64,000 nucleotides of DNA from an uncultured Desulfovibrio sp. (GTDB taxonomy: Bacteria; Desulfobacterota; Desulfovibrionia; Desulfovibrionales; Desulfovibrionaceae), in the NCBI GenBank assembly GCA_913063155.1, contig CAJXYU010000008.1, forward strand, positions 124,001-188,000, in the 5' to 3' direction. Position 1 is the first letter of the stretch. Each line of letters starts with the position of its first letter. The position numbers and the translations under genes were made by a program. Below the pieces are notes generated by a model, which worked only from the letters and a program-made list of their open reading frames with translations, made no database searches and had not been told where the DNA came from. Of this stretch, positions 39,330 to 47,680 are shown piece after piece.

Positions 39330-40181
39330 ATGGGATACAAGATCTTGCAAAAAAAGGAGCTCATCCCCGGCCAGACATCGCTCTTGGTCATCGACGCTCC
39401 GCAAATCGCGAAAAAAGCTCAACCCGGCAACTTCGTTATCCTTCGCATCGACGAACAGGGTGAACGCGTTCCCCTGACGATCGCCGACAAGGACCGTGAA
39501 GCAGGCACCATTACCATAGTCTATCTGGTGGTGGGCAAATCCACGGCACAGCTCAACGACCTCTCCGAGGGCGACGAAATCCTGGACGTCTGCGGCCCGC
39601 TGGGCAAAGCCACCCACATCGAAAAGCAGGGCACCGTCATCTGTGTGGGCGGCGGCACCGGCATCGCCGCCATGCACCACATCGCCAAGGGACACCATGA
39701 AGCGGGCAACCACGTGGTGGCCATCATCGGCGCGCGCACCGAGGACCTGCTTCTGTTTCAATGCGAACTGGACGGCTTCTGCCCCGAGGTCCTGGTCGCC
39801 ACGGACGACGGTTCAGTGGGGCACAAGGGCTTCGTCACCGAGGTGCTCCAAAAGCGCCTGGAAGAGGACAAGACCGTTTCCGAAGTGGTCGCCATCGGCC
39901 CCGTGCCCATGATGGAAGCCGTCGCCAAGGTCACCAAGCCCTTCGGCGTCAAGACCACCGTCAGCCTCAACTCCATCATGGTGGACGGCATCGGCATGTG
40001 CGGCGCCTGTCGCTGCACCGTGGGCGGCGAGACCAAATTCGCCTGTGTGGACGGTCCCGAATTCGACGGCCAGAAAGTCGATTTCGGCGAACTCAAGTCC
40101 CGCCTCTGGCAGTTCCGCGGCCAAGAGGAAAAATCCATGGATCACTATAAAAACGGAGGCTGTCGCTGTCATGGCCACTAA
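39330..40181 (+). CDS. nfnA: NfnA, FAD and [2Fe-2S] subunit of NADH-dependent ferredoxin:NADP+ oxidoreductase
   Basis: The small subunit of the electron-bifurcating transhydrogenase joins NADH to the FAD that splits electrons. The 283-residue ferredoxin-NADP reductase fold has RVPLTIADKDREAGT (FAD site), VGGGTGIAAMHHIA (NAD loop) and a C-terminal [2Fe-2S] knot with Cys224, Cys227 and Cys239 in MCGACRCTV...FACVDG. The last 11 bp overlap nfnB, which is the usual coupling. SudB and HydG-like paralogues look similar, but the size and partner fit NfnA. Common in sulfate reducers and other anaerobes. Confidence 0.88.
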   Translation: MGYKILQKKELIPGQTSLLVIDAPQIAKKAQPGNFVILRIDEQGERVPLTIADKDREAGTITIVYLVVGKSTAQLNDLSEGDEILDVCGPLGKATHIEKQGTVICVGGGTGIAAMHHIAKGHHEAGNHVVAIIGARTEDLLLFQCELDGFCPEVLVATDDGSVGHKGFVTEVLQKRLEEDKTVSEVVAIGPVPMMEAVAKVTKPFGVKTTVSLNSIMVDGIGMCGACRCTVGGETKFACVDGPEFDGQKVDFGELKSRLWQFRGQEEKSMDHYKNGGCRCHGH

Positions 40182-41604
40182 CGCTCCCAAGAAGCCGTCG
40201 GCAGTGGGCCCGCGCGTGGCCATGCCCGAGCAACCGGCGGCCGAACGCATCAGGAATTTCACGGAAGTCGCCCTTGGCTACACCAAGGAGCAGGCCATGG
40301 AAGAGGCCCGACGCTGCCTGCAGTGCAAAAAACCCCTGTGCCAGCAGGGCTGCCCCGTGTCGATCGACATCAAGACCTTCATCGCCAAGATATGCGAGGA
40401 CGACCTGGAAGGCGCGTACAGCACCATCCTGGGCACCAACGCCCTGCCCGCAGTCTGCGGACGCGTCTGCCCGCAGGAAAACCAGTGCGAAGGCAAGTGC
40501 ATTCTCGGCAAAAAGCACGAGCCGGTGGCCATCGGCCGTCTGGAGCGCTTCGTGGCCGACACCTTCATCGCCGCCGACTCCTGTGAGGAAGTCACCGGCG
40601 CCAACGCCTGCGTCGTGGAACGCAACGACCTCCAGGTGGCCTGTATCGGCGCCGGTCCGGCTTCCCTGACCGTGGCCGGATACCTGGCCTCCAGAGGGAT
40701 CAAGGTCAAGGTCTTCGAAGCCCTGCACGAGCCGGGCGGCGTGCTCATCTACGGTATCCCCGAATTCCGCCTGCCCAAGAACATCGTGGCCAAGGAAGTG
40801 TCCGCACTCAAGGACCTGGGCGTGGAAATCGTCACCAACTGGGTGGGCGGCAAGACCATCACCATTCAGGACCTGCTGGACGAAGGCTACGACGCCATCT
40901 TCATCGGCGTGGGCGCAGGCCTGCCCCGCTTCCTGAACATCCCGGGCGAAAACCTGGTGGGCGTGTTCTCGGCCAACGAGTACCTGACCCGCGTCAACCT
41001 CGGCCGGGCCTACAACTTCCCCAATTTCGACACCCCCACCTACATGGGCAGGAACGTGGTCGTGCTCGGCGGCGGCAACGTAGCCATGGACGCCGCGCGC
41101 ACCGCCCAGCGCATGGGGGCGGACAAAGTCTCCATCGTCTACCGCCGCACGCAGGATGAAATGCCCGCACGCGCGGAAGAACTGCACCACGCCATCGAGG
41201 AAGGCATCGAGATCAAGGCCCTGTGCGGCCCGCTGGCCTTCAACGGCGACGACCAGGGCAACTTGGTGTCCATGACCGTGCAGAAGATGGAACTGGGCGA
41301 GCCCGACGAGTCCGGCCGCCGCAGTCCTATCTGCATCGAAGGGGCCACCGAAGAGGTGCCGTGCGACATGGCCATCATCGCCGTGGGCACGCGCCCGAAC
41401 CCGATCCTGCTGGACGCCACGCCGGACATGGAGCTCAACAAGTGGGGCTACATCAAGGCGAACGAGGAAACCGGAGAGACCTCCATTCCCAACGTCTTCG
41501 CCGGAGGCGACATCGTCACCGGATCGGCCACGGTCATCTCCGCCATGGGGGCCGGACGCCGCGCCGCCATGGAGATCGCCGACCGCCTGCTGCTCTGCAA
41601 TTAA
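40171..41604 (+). CDS. nfnB: NfnB, large subunit of NADH-dependent ferredoxin:NADP+ oxidoreductase
   Basis: Holds the bifurcating FAD, two [4Fe-4S] clusters and the NADPH site. The 477 residues start at the ATG (40171) after AAACGGAGGC; a 42-codon extension upstream lies inside nfnA and is rejected. The N-terminal cysteine block ARRCLQCKKPLCQQGCP and VCGRVCPQENQCEGKC binds the clusters. IGAGPASLTVAGYLA is the FAD loop and GGGNVAMDAARTA the NADPH loop. It resembles GltD/GltA-type glutamate-synthase subunits, but the adjacent NfnA makes NfnB the better call. A strong hairpin follows. Confidence 0.9.
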   Translation: MATNAPKKPSAVGPRVAMPEQPAAERIRNFTEVALGYTKEQAMEEARRCLQCKKPLCQQGCPVSIDIKTFIAKICEDDLEGAYSTILGTNALPAVCGRVCPQENQCEGKCILGKKHEPVAIGRLERFVADTFIAADSCEEVTGANACVVERNDLQVACIGAGPASLTVAGYLASRGIKVKVFEALHEPGGVLIYGIPEFRLPKNIVAKEVSALKDLGVEIVTNWVGGKTITIQDLLDEGYDAIFIGVGAGLPRFLNIPGENLVGVFSANEYLTRVNLGRAYNFPNFDTPTYMGRNVVVLGGGNVAMDAARTAQRMGADKVSIVYRRTQDEMPARAEELHHAIEEGIEIKALCGPLAFNGDDQGNLVSMTVQKMELGEPDESGRRSPICIEGATEEVPCDMAIIAVGTRPNPILLDATPDMELNKWGYIKANEETGETSIPNVFAGGDIVTGSATVISAMGAGRRAAMEIADRLLLCN

Positions 41605-41610
41605 TGAAAA

Positions 41611-41646
41611 AACAGGGGGAACCTTTTGAAACAGGTTCCCCCTGTT
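41611..41646 (+). terminator. Hairpin terminator after nfnB
   Basis: A perfect 14-bp stem (41611-41624 with 41633-41646) surrounds TTTTGAAAC; CC-AAAACTTTT follows at about 41651-41663. Core and tail match the style of the element after ilvD. Confidence 0.75.
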
Positions 41647-41873
41647 CCCCCACCAAAACTTTTCAGCAATCATGCCTTCCGACGTGTTTTTTTGTGTGCT
41701 CGCTCTCTCCTTTTATCTCTTCCCTCAACTGGCCCTTGAAACAGATAAAACCATCGTACTTGCTTGATTCGGTTGGAGGTCGGCGAGCCTTTTAACCCAA
41801 CAAACTCATTCCCTTCCACCCAACTTTCCGGTACTAGACGCCTCGTCAGGATATCCATACAATCACCCCCACA

Positions 41874-42701
41874 ATGAACGCACCCAAGAAAATCAGAAAA
41901 GCCCGCAAACGCCTGTTCATCGGCCTGATCAGCGCAGCCTGCTTCGTGGTCTGCCTGCTGCTCGCCCTGCTCTGGATCATTCCCTACATCGGCCTGGACG
42001 CCATCCACCCGGTGGCGAAATGGATACTGGGCGGACTGGTCATATTCCTCGGTGGACTGGTCTGCTGCGCATACTGGGGTTTTTTCTTCAATATCGTCCT
42101 CAAACGGCACATCCCGGGCGCGCAGCGCTTCCGGGGCCTGACCGTCAAACTATTTCTGCCCCTCATGGTCCTGCTGGGCAAGGCTCTGGGCATAGACAAG
42201 AAATCCATCCTGCTCTCGTTCATCAGCGTCAACAACGAGTTGGTGCTGGCCGAGGCCGGACGTTACGATCCCAAGGACATCCTGCTGCTCATGCCCCACT
42301 GCCTGCAGTGCAGCACCTGCGACAAGCGGCTGACCTACGACATCAACAACTGCGCCCGCTGCGGCAAATGTCCCATCGCCGGGCTCCTGGACCTGCACGA
42401 CAAATACGGCGTGCACCTGGCCGTGGCCACGGGCGGCACCATCGCCCGGCGTATCGTGGTCCAGCTGCGGCCCAAGCTGATCATCGCCGTAGCCTGCCAG
42501 CGCGACCTGGCCAGCGGCATTCAGGACACCTACCCCCTGCCCGTGTACGGCGTACTCAACGAACGGCCCCACGGCCCCTGCCTGGACACCACCGTGGCCC
42601 TGGACGTGGTGGAAGAGTCCCTGCACCGCTTCCTCAAGAAGGACGCCCGCTCCAGGCCCAAGGGAGTGGCCATCGGCACGGGAGAAGCCGTCCGGCTCTA
42701 G
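41874..42701 (+). CDS. DUF116 family membrane protein with cysteine-rich domain
   Basis: The 275-residue protein has two membrane spans (about 17-37 and 48-70) and a cytoplasmic C-terminal part of the DUF116 type. A cysteine block HCLQCSTCDKR and NCARCGKC suggests a metal or Fe-S site, and ACQRDL and HGPCLDTTV add two more cysteines. Family members are frequent in anaerobes; their role is unknown. The ribosome site is weak (ACCCCCACA). It stands alone, 269 bp after nfnB and 204 bp before the WD40 protein. Confidence 0.82.
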   Translation: MNAPKKIRKARKRLFIGLISAACFVVCLLLALLWIIPYIGLDAIHPVAKWILGGLVIFLGGLVCCAYWGFFFNIVLKRHIPGAQRFRGLTVKLFLPLMVLLGKALGIDKKSILLSFISVNNELVLAEAGRYDPKDILLLMPHCLQCSTCDKRLTYDINNCARCGKCPIAGLLDLHDKYGVHLAVATGGTIARRIVVQLRPKLIIAVACQRDLASGIQDTYPLPVYGVLNERPHGPCLDTTVALDVVEESLHRFLKKDARSRPKGVAIGTGEAVRL

Positions 42702-42905
42702 GCCTGCTCCGAACAGACGGCGCTCCCTTGTGAGGAAGTGGGATTGCCGCAAGCGTTTAACGCCGTCGAGTCAACCGGGGCTTGCAGTATTTCCCAAAGA
42801 TTTCTATTGTCCAAATCATCCGGAATGATGGCACGGGCCGCCCCTGCTCGCTGAGAGCGAGGAGGCCCAGGAATCGCGAAGAACCTTTACGGCCAGGAGG
42901 TCGAC

Positions 42906-44522
42906 ATGCATCAGGTTCCGGAAAACGGAGGCCTTTCCTGCCCTTATTGCGGCCGGGAACCCATGGAGCCGCCCCACGAATACCGGCTTTACGGGCGATT
43001 CTTCATGCCCAGCGACCTGACCGCCTGCCATTGTGAACAATGCGGCCGAACGGTTTCGCGCTTCACACGCTCCGGCCTGGTGACCAACGGCGTCATGGGT
43101 ATGGCTTCGACGGCGACCGCAGCCATCCTGCTGTACCATGCGGTCAACATGATTCATGCGGAACTCAGCGGGGAACCGACTTTGTCCCGGCTGCTCTTCG
43201 CCGGGGCGCTGCTGGTGCTGGCCCTGCCCTTTGCCGCCTATGTGCGGGCCACGATCCGCGTGCTCATGGACACCCTGTACCACGGCATTTCCCAATCCGT
43301 TCCCAGCCGGCCCTCACGTTGGGAGTTGCTGCGCGGCGTGCTCTTCAGCACCCTGTTCATCCTGCTGGCCCTGTCCGTGATTTTCCTGTCCGACCATTTC
43401 GACATCCACATCAGCGGATTCGTGGAGCTGCTCACGGGCAGCCTGTTCCTGCTGACGCTCATGACCGCCCGATATTTCGACACCCGTATGCGCGTCACCA
43501 ACTCGCTCCTGCTGGTCTGGCTGGCGGTATTCCTGTTGGCAGCGGCGCTGCTTACGGACAGGCATCATCCCCTGTCCATGACCCTGCGTGACATCAGTTG
43601 GCGCTTCGAAGGCGGCGACGGCCCAGCCCCCGGACTGCTCATGACCGAAGACGACCACTGGGGGCCGGTCAACGCCGTGGCGGTCTCACCGAACGGCCGC
43701 ATCCTGGCCTCGGCTTCCCAAGACGGCACGATCAAACTCTGGAGCGCCAAGGATTTCACCCTGTACGCCACCTTCCAATGCGACAACCCGGCCCGGGACG
43801 TACAGTTTTCCAACGACGGCCAAACCCTGGCCGGACGCACCGACGCGGGCGACATTTTTCTCTGGGACGTGCTCCGGTCCACGCAGCTCACCAAGCTTAA
43901 GGGCACGGAATATTCAGCCATGGCCTTCCAGCCCGGCACAGACAGTCTGCTGACCGTGCGCGACAAAAGCATGGCCCTGCATCCGTTGCCTTACACGGTT
44001 GCCCGATGGAACGCCGACGCCCCCTATGCCGTACGCGATGTGCGCTTTTCCCGGGACGGCCGGTCACTCATGGCTTCGTTCATCGACGATGACGAGCGCG
44101 GTCTGGCGGTCTGGCGGATCAGGGACGGCAACCCCGAAGGCAGCCCCGAATTCATCGGCGGCCGGATCAGGGCCTTTGCGCCCCTGGGCGACGACCTGGT
44201 GGTCATGGTGGGCCGAACCTCGGGCTCGCCCCTGCTGCTCTGGGCCCGGGAAAGCGGAACCATGCTCGGCGAACTGGGCCTCACCACCGGTTTTGTGGAC
44301 ACCATTGCGACGGCCCCCCGGCACCGGCTGCTGAGTATCGGCGGCGAAAACGTCACACCGGCCATTTGGGACGGCTCCACAGGCCTGAGCGTACAAATGA
44401 CCGGCCACAAGGGAAGCGTTCGCGGCGTGGCCTTCATGCCCGACGGGCAACGGATGGTCACCGGCGACGACAGCGGGGCCGTCCGAATCTGGAATATTCA
44501 AGAAATCTTCAGGAGAAAATAA
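42906..44522 (+). CDS. Membrane protein with zinc ribbon and WD40-like propeller
   Basis: The 538-residue protein is a fusion of three parts. An N-terminal zinc ribbon has CPYC (12-15) and HCEQC (near 42-46). About five membrane spans follow (about 60-205). A C-terminal propeller (about 225-535) has WD-type repeats such as VAVSPNGRILASASQDGTIKLW and VAFMPDGQRMVTGDDSGAVRIW. AGGAGGTCGAC precedes the ATG. The stop abuts the rRNA methyltransferase start. No close family is recognised; the propeller probably serves as a binding platform on one side of the membrane. Confidence 0.8.
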   Translation: MHQVPENGGLSCPYCGREPMEPPHEYRLYGRFFMPSDLTACHCEQCGRTVSRFTRSGLVTNGVMGMASTATAAILLYHAVNMIHAELSGEPTLSRLLFAGALLVLALPFAAYVRATIRVLMDTLYHGISQSVPSRPSRWELLRGVLFSTLFILLALSVIFLSDHFDIHISGFVELLTGSLFLLTLMTARYFDTRMRVTNSLLLVWLAVFLLAAALLTDRHHPLSMTLRDISWRFEGGDGPAPGLLMTEDDHWGPVNAVAVSPNGRILASASQDGTIKLWSAKDFTLYATFQCDNPARDVQFSNDGQTLAGRTDAGDIFLWDVLRSTQLTKLKGTEYSAMAFQPGTDSLLTVRDKSMALHPLPYTVARWNADAPYAVRDVRFSRDGRSLMASFIDDDERGLAVWRIRDGNPEGSPEFIGGRIRAFAPLGDDLVVMVGRTSGSPLLLWARESGTMLGELGLTTGFVDTIATAPRHRLLSIGGENVTPAIWDGSTGLSVQMTGHKGSVRGVAFMPDGQRMVTGDDSGAVRIWNIQEIFRRK

Positions 44523-45803
44523 ATGCCTTCCCCCAAAAACACCGTGAAACGACTTCCCCCGGCGCGAGAAGCCGCCCTCGAGGCCCTGCACCGCTGCCTG
44601 GGGTCGGGCGTCGACATCCAGGGCGCTCTGGACCGCGCCATCTCCAGCCGCAGCAACATGGACCCACGCGACGTGGGGCTGGCCACGGAGCTGTGCTACG
44701 GCTACCTGCGCCTCAAGGGCAGGCTGGAATACATCCTGTCCCGCTACCTCAAGGACCCGTCCAAACTGCCGCCCAAAATGCGGCTGGCCATGGGAGTGGC
44801 CGCCTACGAGTTGCTCCATCTGGAGCGCATCCCGGCCTATTCCACGGTAAACTGGGCCGTGGACTTCGCCAAGACCAAGCCCAAGGCACGGCTCACCGGC
44901 CTGTTCAATGCCGTGCTGCGCCGCGTTTCCGAGTTGGGGGACGAGGTAAACGACTTGGACTGGTACCGGGAGGGGGCCACGGACATTGAACACCTGAGCC
45001 GCTACTATGCCTGCCCGGAATGGATCATCGAACTGTGGCACAACGGCTACGGCGAAGAGACCACCCGCCATTACCTGGAAGCCCAGGTTCAAGCTCCCGC
45101 CATCGGCCTGAACCTCTACCGCCACCCGGATGCGGACGTGCTCTACAACGAGCTTGCCGCCAACCCGAACATCATCGATATCGACGGCATGAGCTTCGCG
45201 CTCAAGGCCGGAACCCAGCTGCCCGACGCGGCCCCGCCCATGGCCCGCCAGAGCTTCGCGGCTCGGCAGGCCGTGGAAATGCTCAGCCCCAAGCAGTGGC
45301 CCACGCCCATTTGGGACGCCTGCGCCGGACGCGGCGGCAAAAGCAGGGTGCTCAAGGAAATGGGCATCGACGACATCTTCGCCAGCGACGTGCACATGGG
45401 CCGATTGTCCGCGCTGCACCGCGAGTTGCCCAAGGTACCGGCCTTTGCGGCCCGGGCCGATCTGGAGCCGCCCATCAAGGGCGCAGGGACCATTCTGCTG
45501 GACCTGCCCTGCTCGGGACTCGGCGTACTCTCCCGCAGGCCGGACACCAAGTGGCGGCGCACCAGGCACGAAGTGGCCGAACTGGAGCAGCTCCAGGCAC
45601 GCATTCTGAACAATGCAGTCGATGCGCTCAAGCCCGGCGGCGTCATCGCCATCATCACCTGCACCCTGAACCCGGACGAAAACGAACACCAGCTCGACCG
45701 GCTGCTCAAAGCACACGACAGGATCAAGAAAGGCCCCACCTGGACGACGCCCGCCGACTCCCCGCTCAATGAGTTCTTTTGGGGCGCCGTGGTAAAAGTT
45801 TAA
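44523..45803 (+). CDS. RsmB/NOP-type 16S rRNA cytosine-C5 methyltransferase
   Basis: Methylates a cytosine in rRNA using SAM. The 426 residues have an N-terminal NusB-like helical domain (about 1-150) and a C-terminal NOP2/Sun catalytic domain. Motif IV LDLPCSGLGVLSRRPD holds Cys330, and motif VI ITCTLNPDENEHQ holds the catalytic Cys380. DACAGRGGKSRVL is the SAM loop. The ATG directly follows the stop of the WD40 gene. RsmB is the likeliest identity, though the NusB part is somewhat short and other Fmu-type enzymes are possible, so no symbol is given. Confidence 0.85.
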   Translation: MPSPKNTVKRLPPAREAALEALHRCLGSGVDIQGALDRAISSRSNMDPRDVGLATELCYGYLRLKGRLEYILSRYLKDPSKLPPKMRLAMGVAAYELLHLERIPAYSTVNWAVDFAKTKPKARLTGLFNAVLRRVSELGDEVNDLDWYREGATDIEHLSRYYACPEWIIELWHNGYGEETTRHYLEAQVQAPAIGLNLYRHPDADVLYNELAANPNIIDIDGMSFALKAGTQLPDAAPPMARQSFAARQAVEMLSPKQWPTPIWDACAGRGGKSRVLKEMGIDDIFASDVHMGRLSALHRELPKVPAFAARADLEPPIKGAGTILLDLPCSGLGVLSRRPDTKWRRTRHEVAELEQLQARILNNAVDALKPGGVIAIITCTLNPDENEHQLDRLLKAHDRIKKGPTWTTPADSPLNEFFWGAVVKV

Positions 45804-45926
45804 GGCTGCCGATAAAGGCACGTCTACTTTGTTGCTGCAAGCAAGCCGATTCCTCACGTATTTGAAAATACGCTGCGGACCGGCTTGCTTTTGCGCCGCG
45901 TATCCGCTCCCCTTCTCGGCAGCCTT
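45802..45926. repeat. Nested inverted repeat after the rRNA methyltransferase gene
   Basis: Outer arms 45802-45812 and 45916-45926 (AAGGCTGCCGA/TCGGCAGCCTT) are perfect 11-mers. Middle arms 45839-45848 and 45881-45890 (AAGCAAGCCG/CGGCTTGCTT) are perfect 10-mers. A 6-bp hairpin 45857-45872 (CGTATT/AATACG) sits at the centre. It could be a terminator, a small RNA or a REP-like element. Confidence 0.7.
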
Positions 45927-46085
45927 AAATTATTCGGAAATACAAAATGTTTTGCCCCGGTTTGAACGGATTCCCTCAGAACGGGGCCAATCGCAAAGAC
46001 ACGCTGACAAGTCAGGGGGCAGGGGGATTATATCCCTTGTCCGCCGAAGGCCGACTCAACCCAGCAAAAACATGGGGAACAGTAG

Positions 46086-46553
46086 CTAATCCTCTTTCCA
46101 GCGGTACAGAAAATCACAATGAGGCGCGCCTTCGGCAATGGTCTGAGTGCGTATGAGTTCGATACGGCTGCTGTAGCCGTGAGCGAACGGCTCGTCGCGA
46201 CAGCAGGAGATGGTCCGCACCAACTCGTCGGGCAGCCCCATTTCCCGATACGCCTTGACGTATCCGCACCAGGTGATGTTCAGCCGAAGAATGCCGGCCC
46301 CCGCTTCAAACACTTGATGCTCCACGGCGCCGCCTGCGGCCCACTGGCCCACCACGTTACTGAAATGCTCCAGGCAAGGGCCGTCGGGCGCGGTGCGCGC
46401 AAAGGCCTGCCCGGCCTTGAAGGCCGTCTTTTCCAGACCGGACCGGACCACGCCCAAAGCGACCTCGGGCGGCATGGCTTCACACATCTGCGCATAGAGC
46501 AACCCGATCATATCCGCTTCGATTTCTCTGCGTTCCAACTGGGTGATCCTCAT
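46086..46553 (-). CDS. L-2-amino-thiazoline-4-carboxylate hydrolase-like protein
   Basis: The 155-residue protein has the ATC-hydrolase family layout: helical first half, then TWCGYVKAYREMGLPDELVRTISCCRDEPFAHGY, given here only as position 99-132. It ends in TIAEGAPHCDFLY, with the family-type GxxHCDF motif. An ATG at 46553 after CAGGA is preferred over one 43 codons upstream that lacks a ribosome site. Members hydrolyse a cyclic cysteine precursor in Pseudomonas, but most homologues are uncharacterised. It is convergent with the gene before it. The family call is likely; the reaction is not shown. Confidence 0.55.
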   Translation of the reverse strand: MRITQLERREIEADMIGLLYAQMCEAMPPEVALGVVRSGLEKTAFKAGQAFARTAPDGPCLEHFSNVVGQWAAGGAVEHQVFEAGAGILRLNITWCGYVKAYREMGLPDELVRTISCCRDEPFAHGYSSRIELIRTQTIAEGAPHCDFLYRWKED

Positions 46554-46763
46554 GAATTCCTGAGTAGCACAAGAAATTTTCCCCAGCCAGTTCAAAAGCT
46601 TCCGCCACCGCTCGACAGGTGAATCATCAAAAAAAATCACCCAACGCGCGAAAATGTCTAGATAAAATCTATTCCTTGTCATTTCGAGAGGATGCAGTAA
46701 TTTTGTGCCGAAGGGAAAACAGCAGCCGAGTTGTTCTTTTCCCTGTAATTGAGTAATAATCGC

Positions 46764-46790
46764 TTAACTAAATAAACAGACCGCCGATAA
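46764..46790 (+). promoter_or_regulatory. Candidate sigma-28 (FliA) promoter before yggS and the motor genes
   Basis: TTAA (46764-46767) is followed by exactly 15 bp and then GCCGATAA (46783-46790), a perfect match to the sigma-28 -10 box. The start site would lie near 46798, about 30 bp before yggS. Confidence 0.6.
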
Positions 46791-46827
46791 GGGTTTTACG
46801 CCCCTAAGGCATGGATATGACGAGATT

Positions 46828-47535
46828 ATGACCGATCTGGAAAAAGAATTGGCCGAACGCATGGCTCGCGTGAAGGAAGAAGTGGCCGAGGCGGCCAGGG
46901 GCTGCGGCAGGAACCCGGAGGATGTGACCATCGTGGCCGTGTCCAAAATCCATCCCGCCGCCTCCATCCGTGCACTGCACGCCTCGGGCCAGCTCGACTT
47001 CGGCGAAAATTACGTCCAGGAAGCACAGGCCAAGCAGGAAACGCTCGCCGACCTGGAGCTTCGTTGGCACTTCATCGGCGGCCTGCAGAGCAACAAGGCC
47101 AAGTTCGTGGCCGGAAAATTCGCTCTAGTGCATAGCGTGGACTCTCTCAAGCTGGCGAAGATGCTGCATAAAAAAGCGTCGGAACGGGGAAAAGTGCAGG
47201 ACATTCTGGTGCAGGTCAACATAGCCGAGGAAGAGCAGAAATCCGGCATCCATGAAAACAACCTCTTTGAAATGATGGACGAGGTCATCGGCCTGGATGC
47301 GTTACGGATTGTCGGACTCATGACCATGCCCCCGTTTTTCGACGAGCCGGAACGGGCCCGCCCCGTATTCGCGCGGCTCCGCGAACTTCGGGACAAGCTG
47401 GAACCCAAGCTGAACATGAAATTGCCCCACCTGTCCATGGGCATGACCGGCGACTTTGTTCCGGCCGTGGAAGAGGGCGCGACCCTGGTGCGCATAGGGA
47501 CGAAGATATTCGGACCGCGGCCTTATAAGAAATAA
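46828..47535 (+). CDS. yggS: PLP-homeostasis protein, YggS/PLPBP family
   Basis: The 235-residue alanine-racemase-like TIM-barrel binds pyridoxal phosphate through Lys40 in VAVSKIHP and has HFIGGLQSNKAKFV, GLMTMPP and the late SMGMTGDFVPAVEEGATLVRIG (residues 205-226, given by position). The family keeps free PLP and amino-acid pools in balance. It stands 145 bp before motA on the same strand. The sigma-28-like box upstream suggests it may share the flagellar transcript, which is unusual but seen in some genomes. Confidence 0.93.
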   Translation: MTDLEKELAERMARVKEEVAEAARGCGRNPEDVTIVAVSKIHPAASIRALHASGQLDFGENYVQEAQAKQETLADLELRWHFIGGLQSNKAKFVAGKFALVHSVDSLKLAKMLHKKASERGKVQDILVQVNIAEEEQKSGIHENNLFEMMDEVIGLDALRIVGLMTMPPFFDEPERARPVFARLRELRDKLEPKLNMKLPHLSMGMTGDFVPAVEEGATLVRIGTKIFGPRPYKK

Positions 47536-47548
47536 TCGCAAAAAAACG

Positions 47549-47669
47549 CAGGTTGTTCATGAATGTCCAAGGACATGAAGCCGAAGTAAAGCAAGGTCGA
47601 AGCGTGCTCTCATGACACGCGGGGAGCTGCTTGCTACGGCAAAACGGACGGACGTTTAGGGACAACCTG
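47549..47669 (+). ncRNA. Structured 5' leader of motA, possible RNA element
   Basis: The yggS-motA gap folds strongly on paper. P1 is 10 bp: 47549-47558 with 47660-47669 (one G-U pair). P2 is a small hairpin: ATGTC/GACAT at 47563-47576. P3 is AGCAAG/CTTGCT at 47590-47595 and 47630-47635, enclosing GCGTG/CACGC at 47602-47620. The motA ribosome site lies just after P1. I do not recognise a known riboswitch class; the c-di-GMP-I core is absent. Confidence 0.45.
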
Positions 47670-47680
47670 AAGAGGGCGGT

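Noticed and set aside
40093-41673. 526-codon open frame opposite nfnB
   Set aside because: Antisense shadow, rich in Gly, His and Val; nfnB has clear cofactor motifs.
45793-45815. Sigma-28 promoter around GCCGATAA at 45808
   Set aside because: The -35-like TAAA is 11 bp away, not 15, and the box is part of an inverted-repeat arm.
47549-47669. c-di-GMP-I (GEMM) riboswitch before motA
   Set aside because: The conserved core of that class is not present, although the region does fold.
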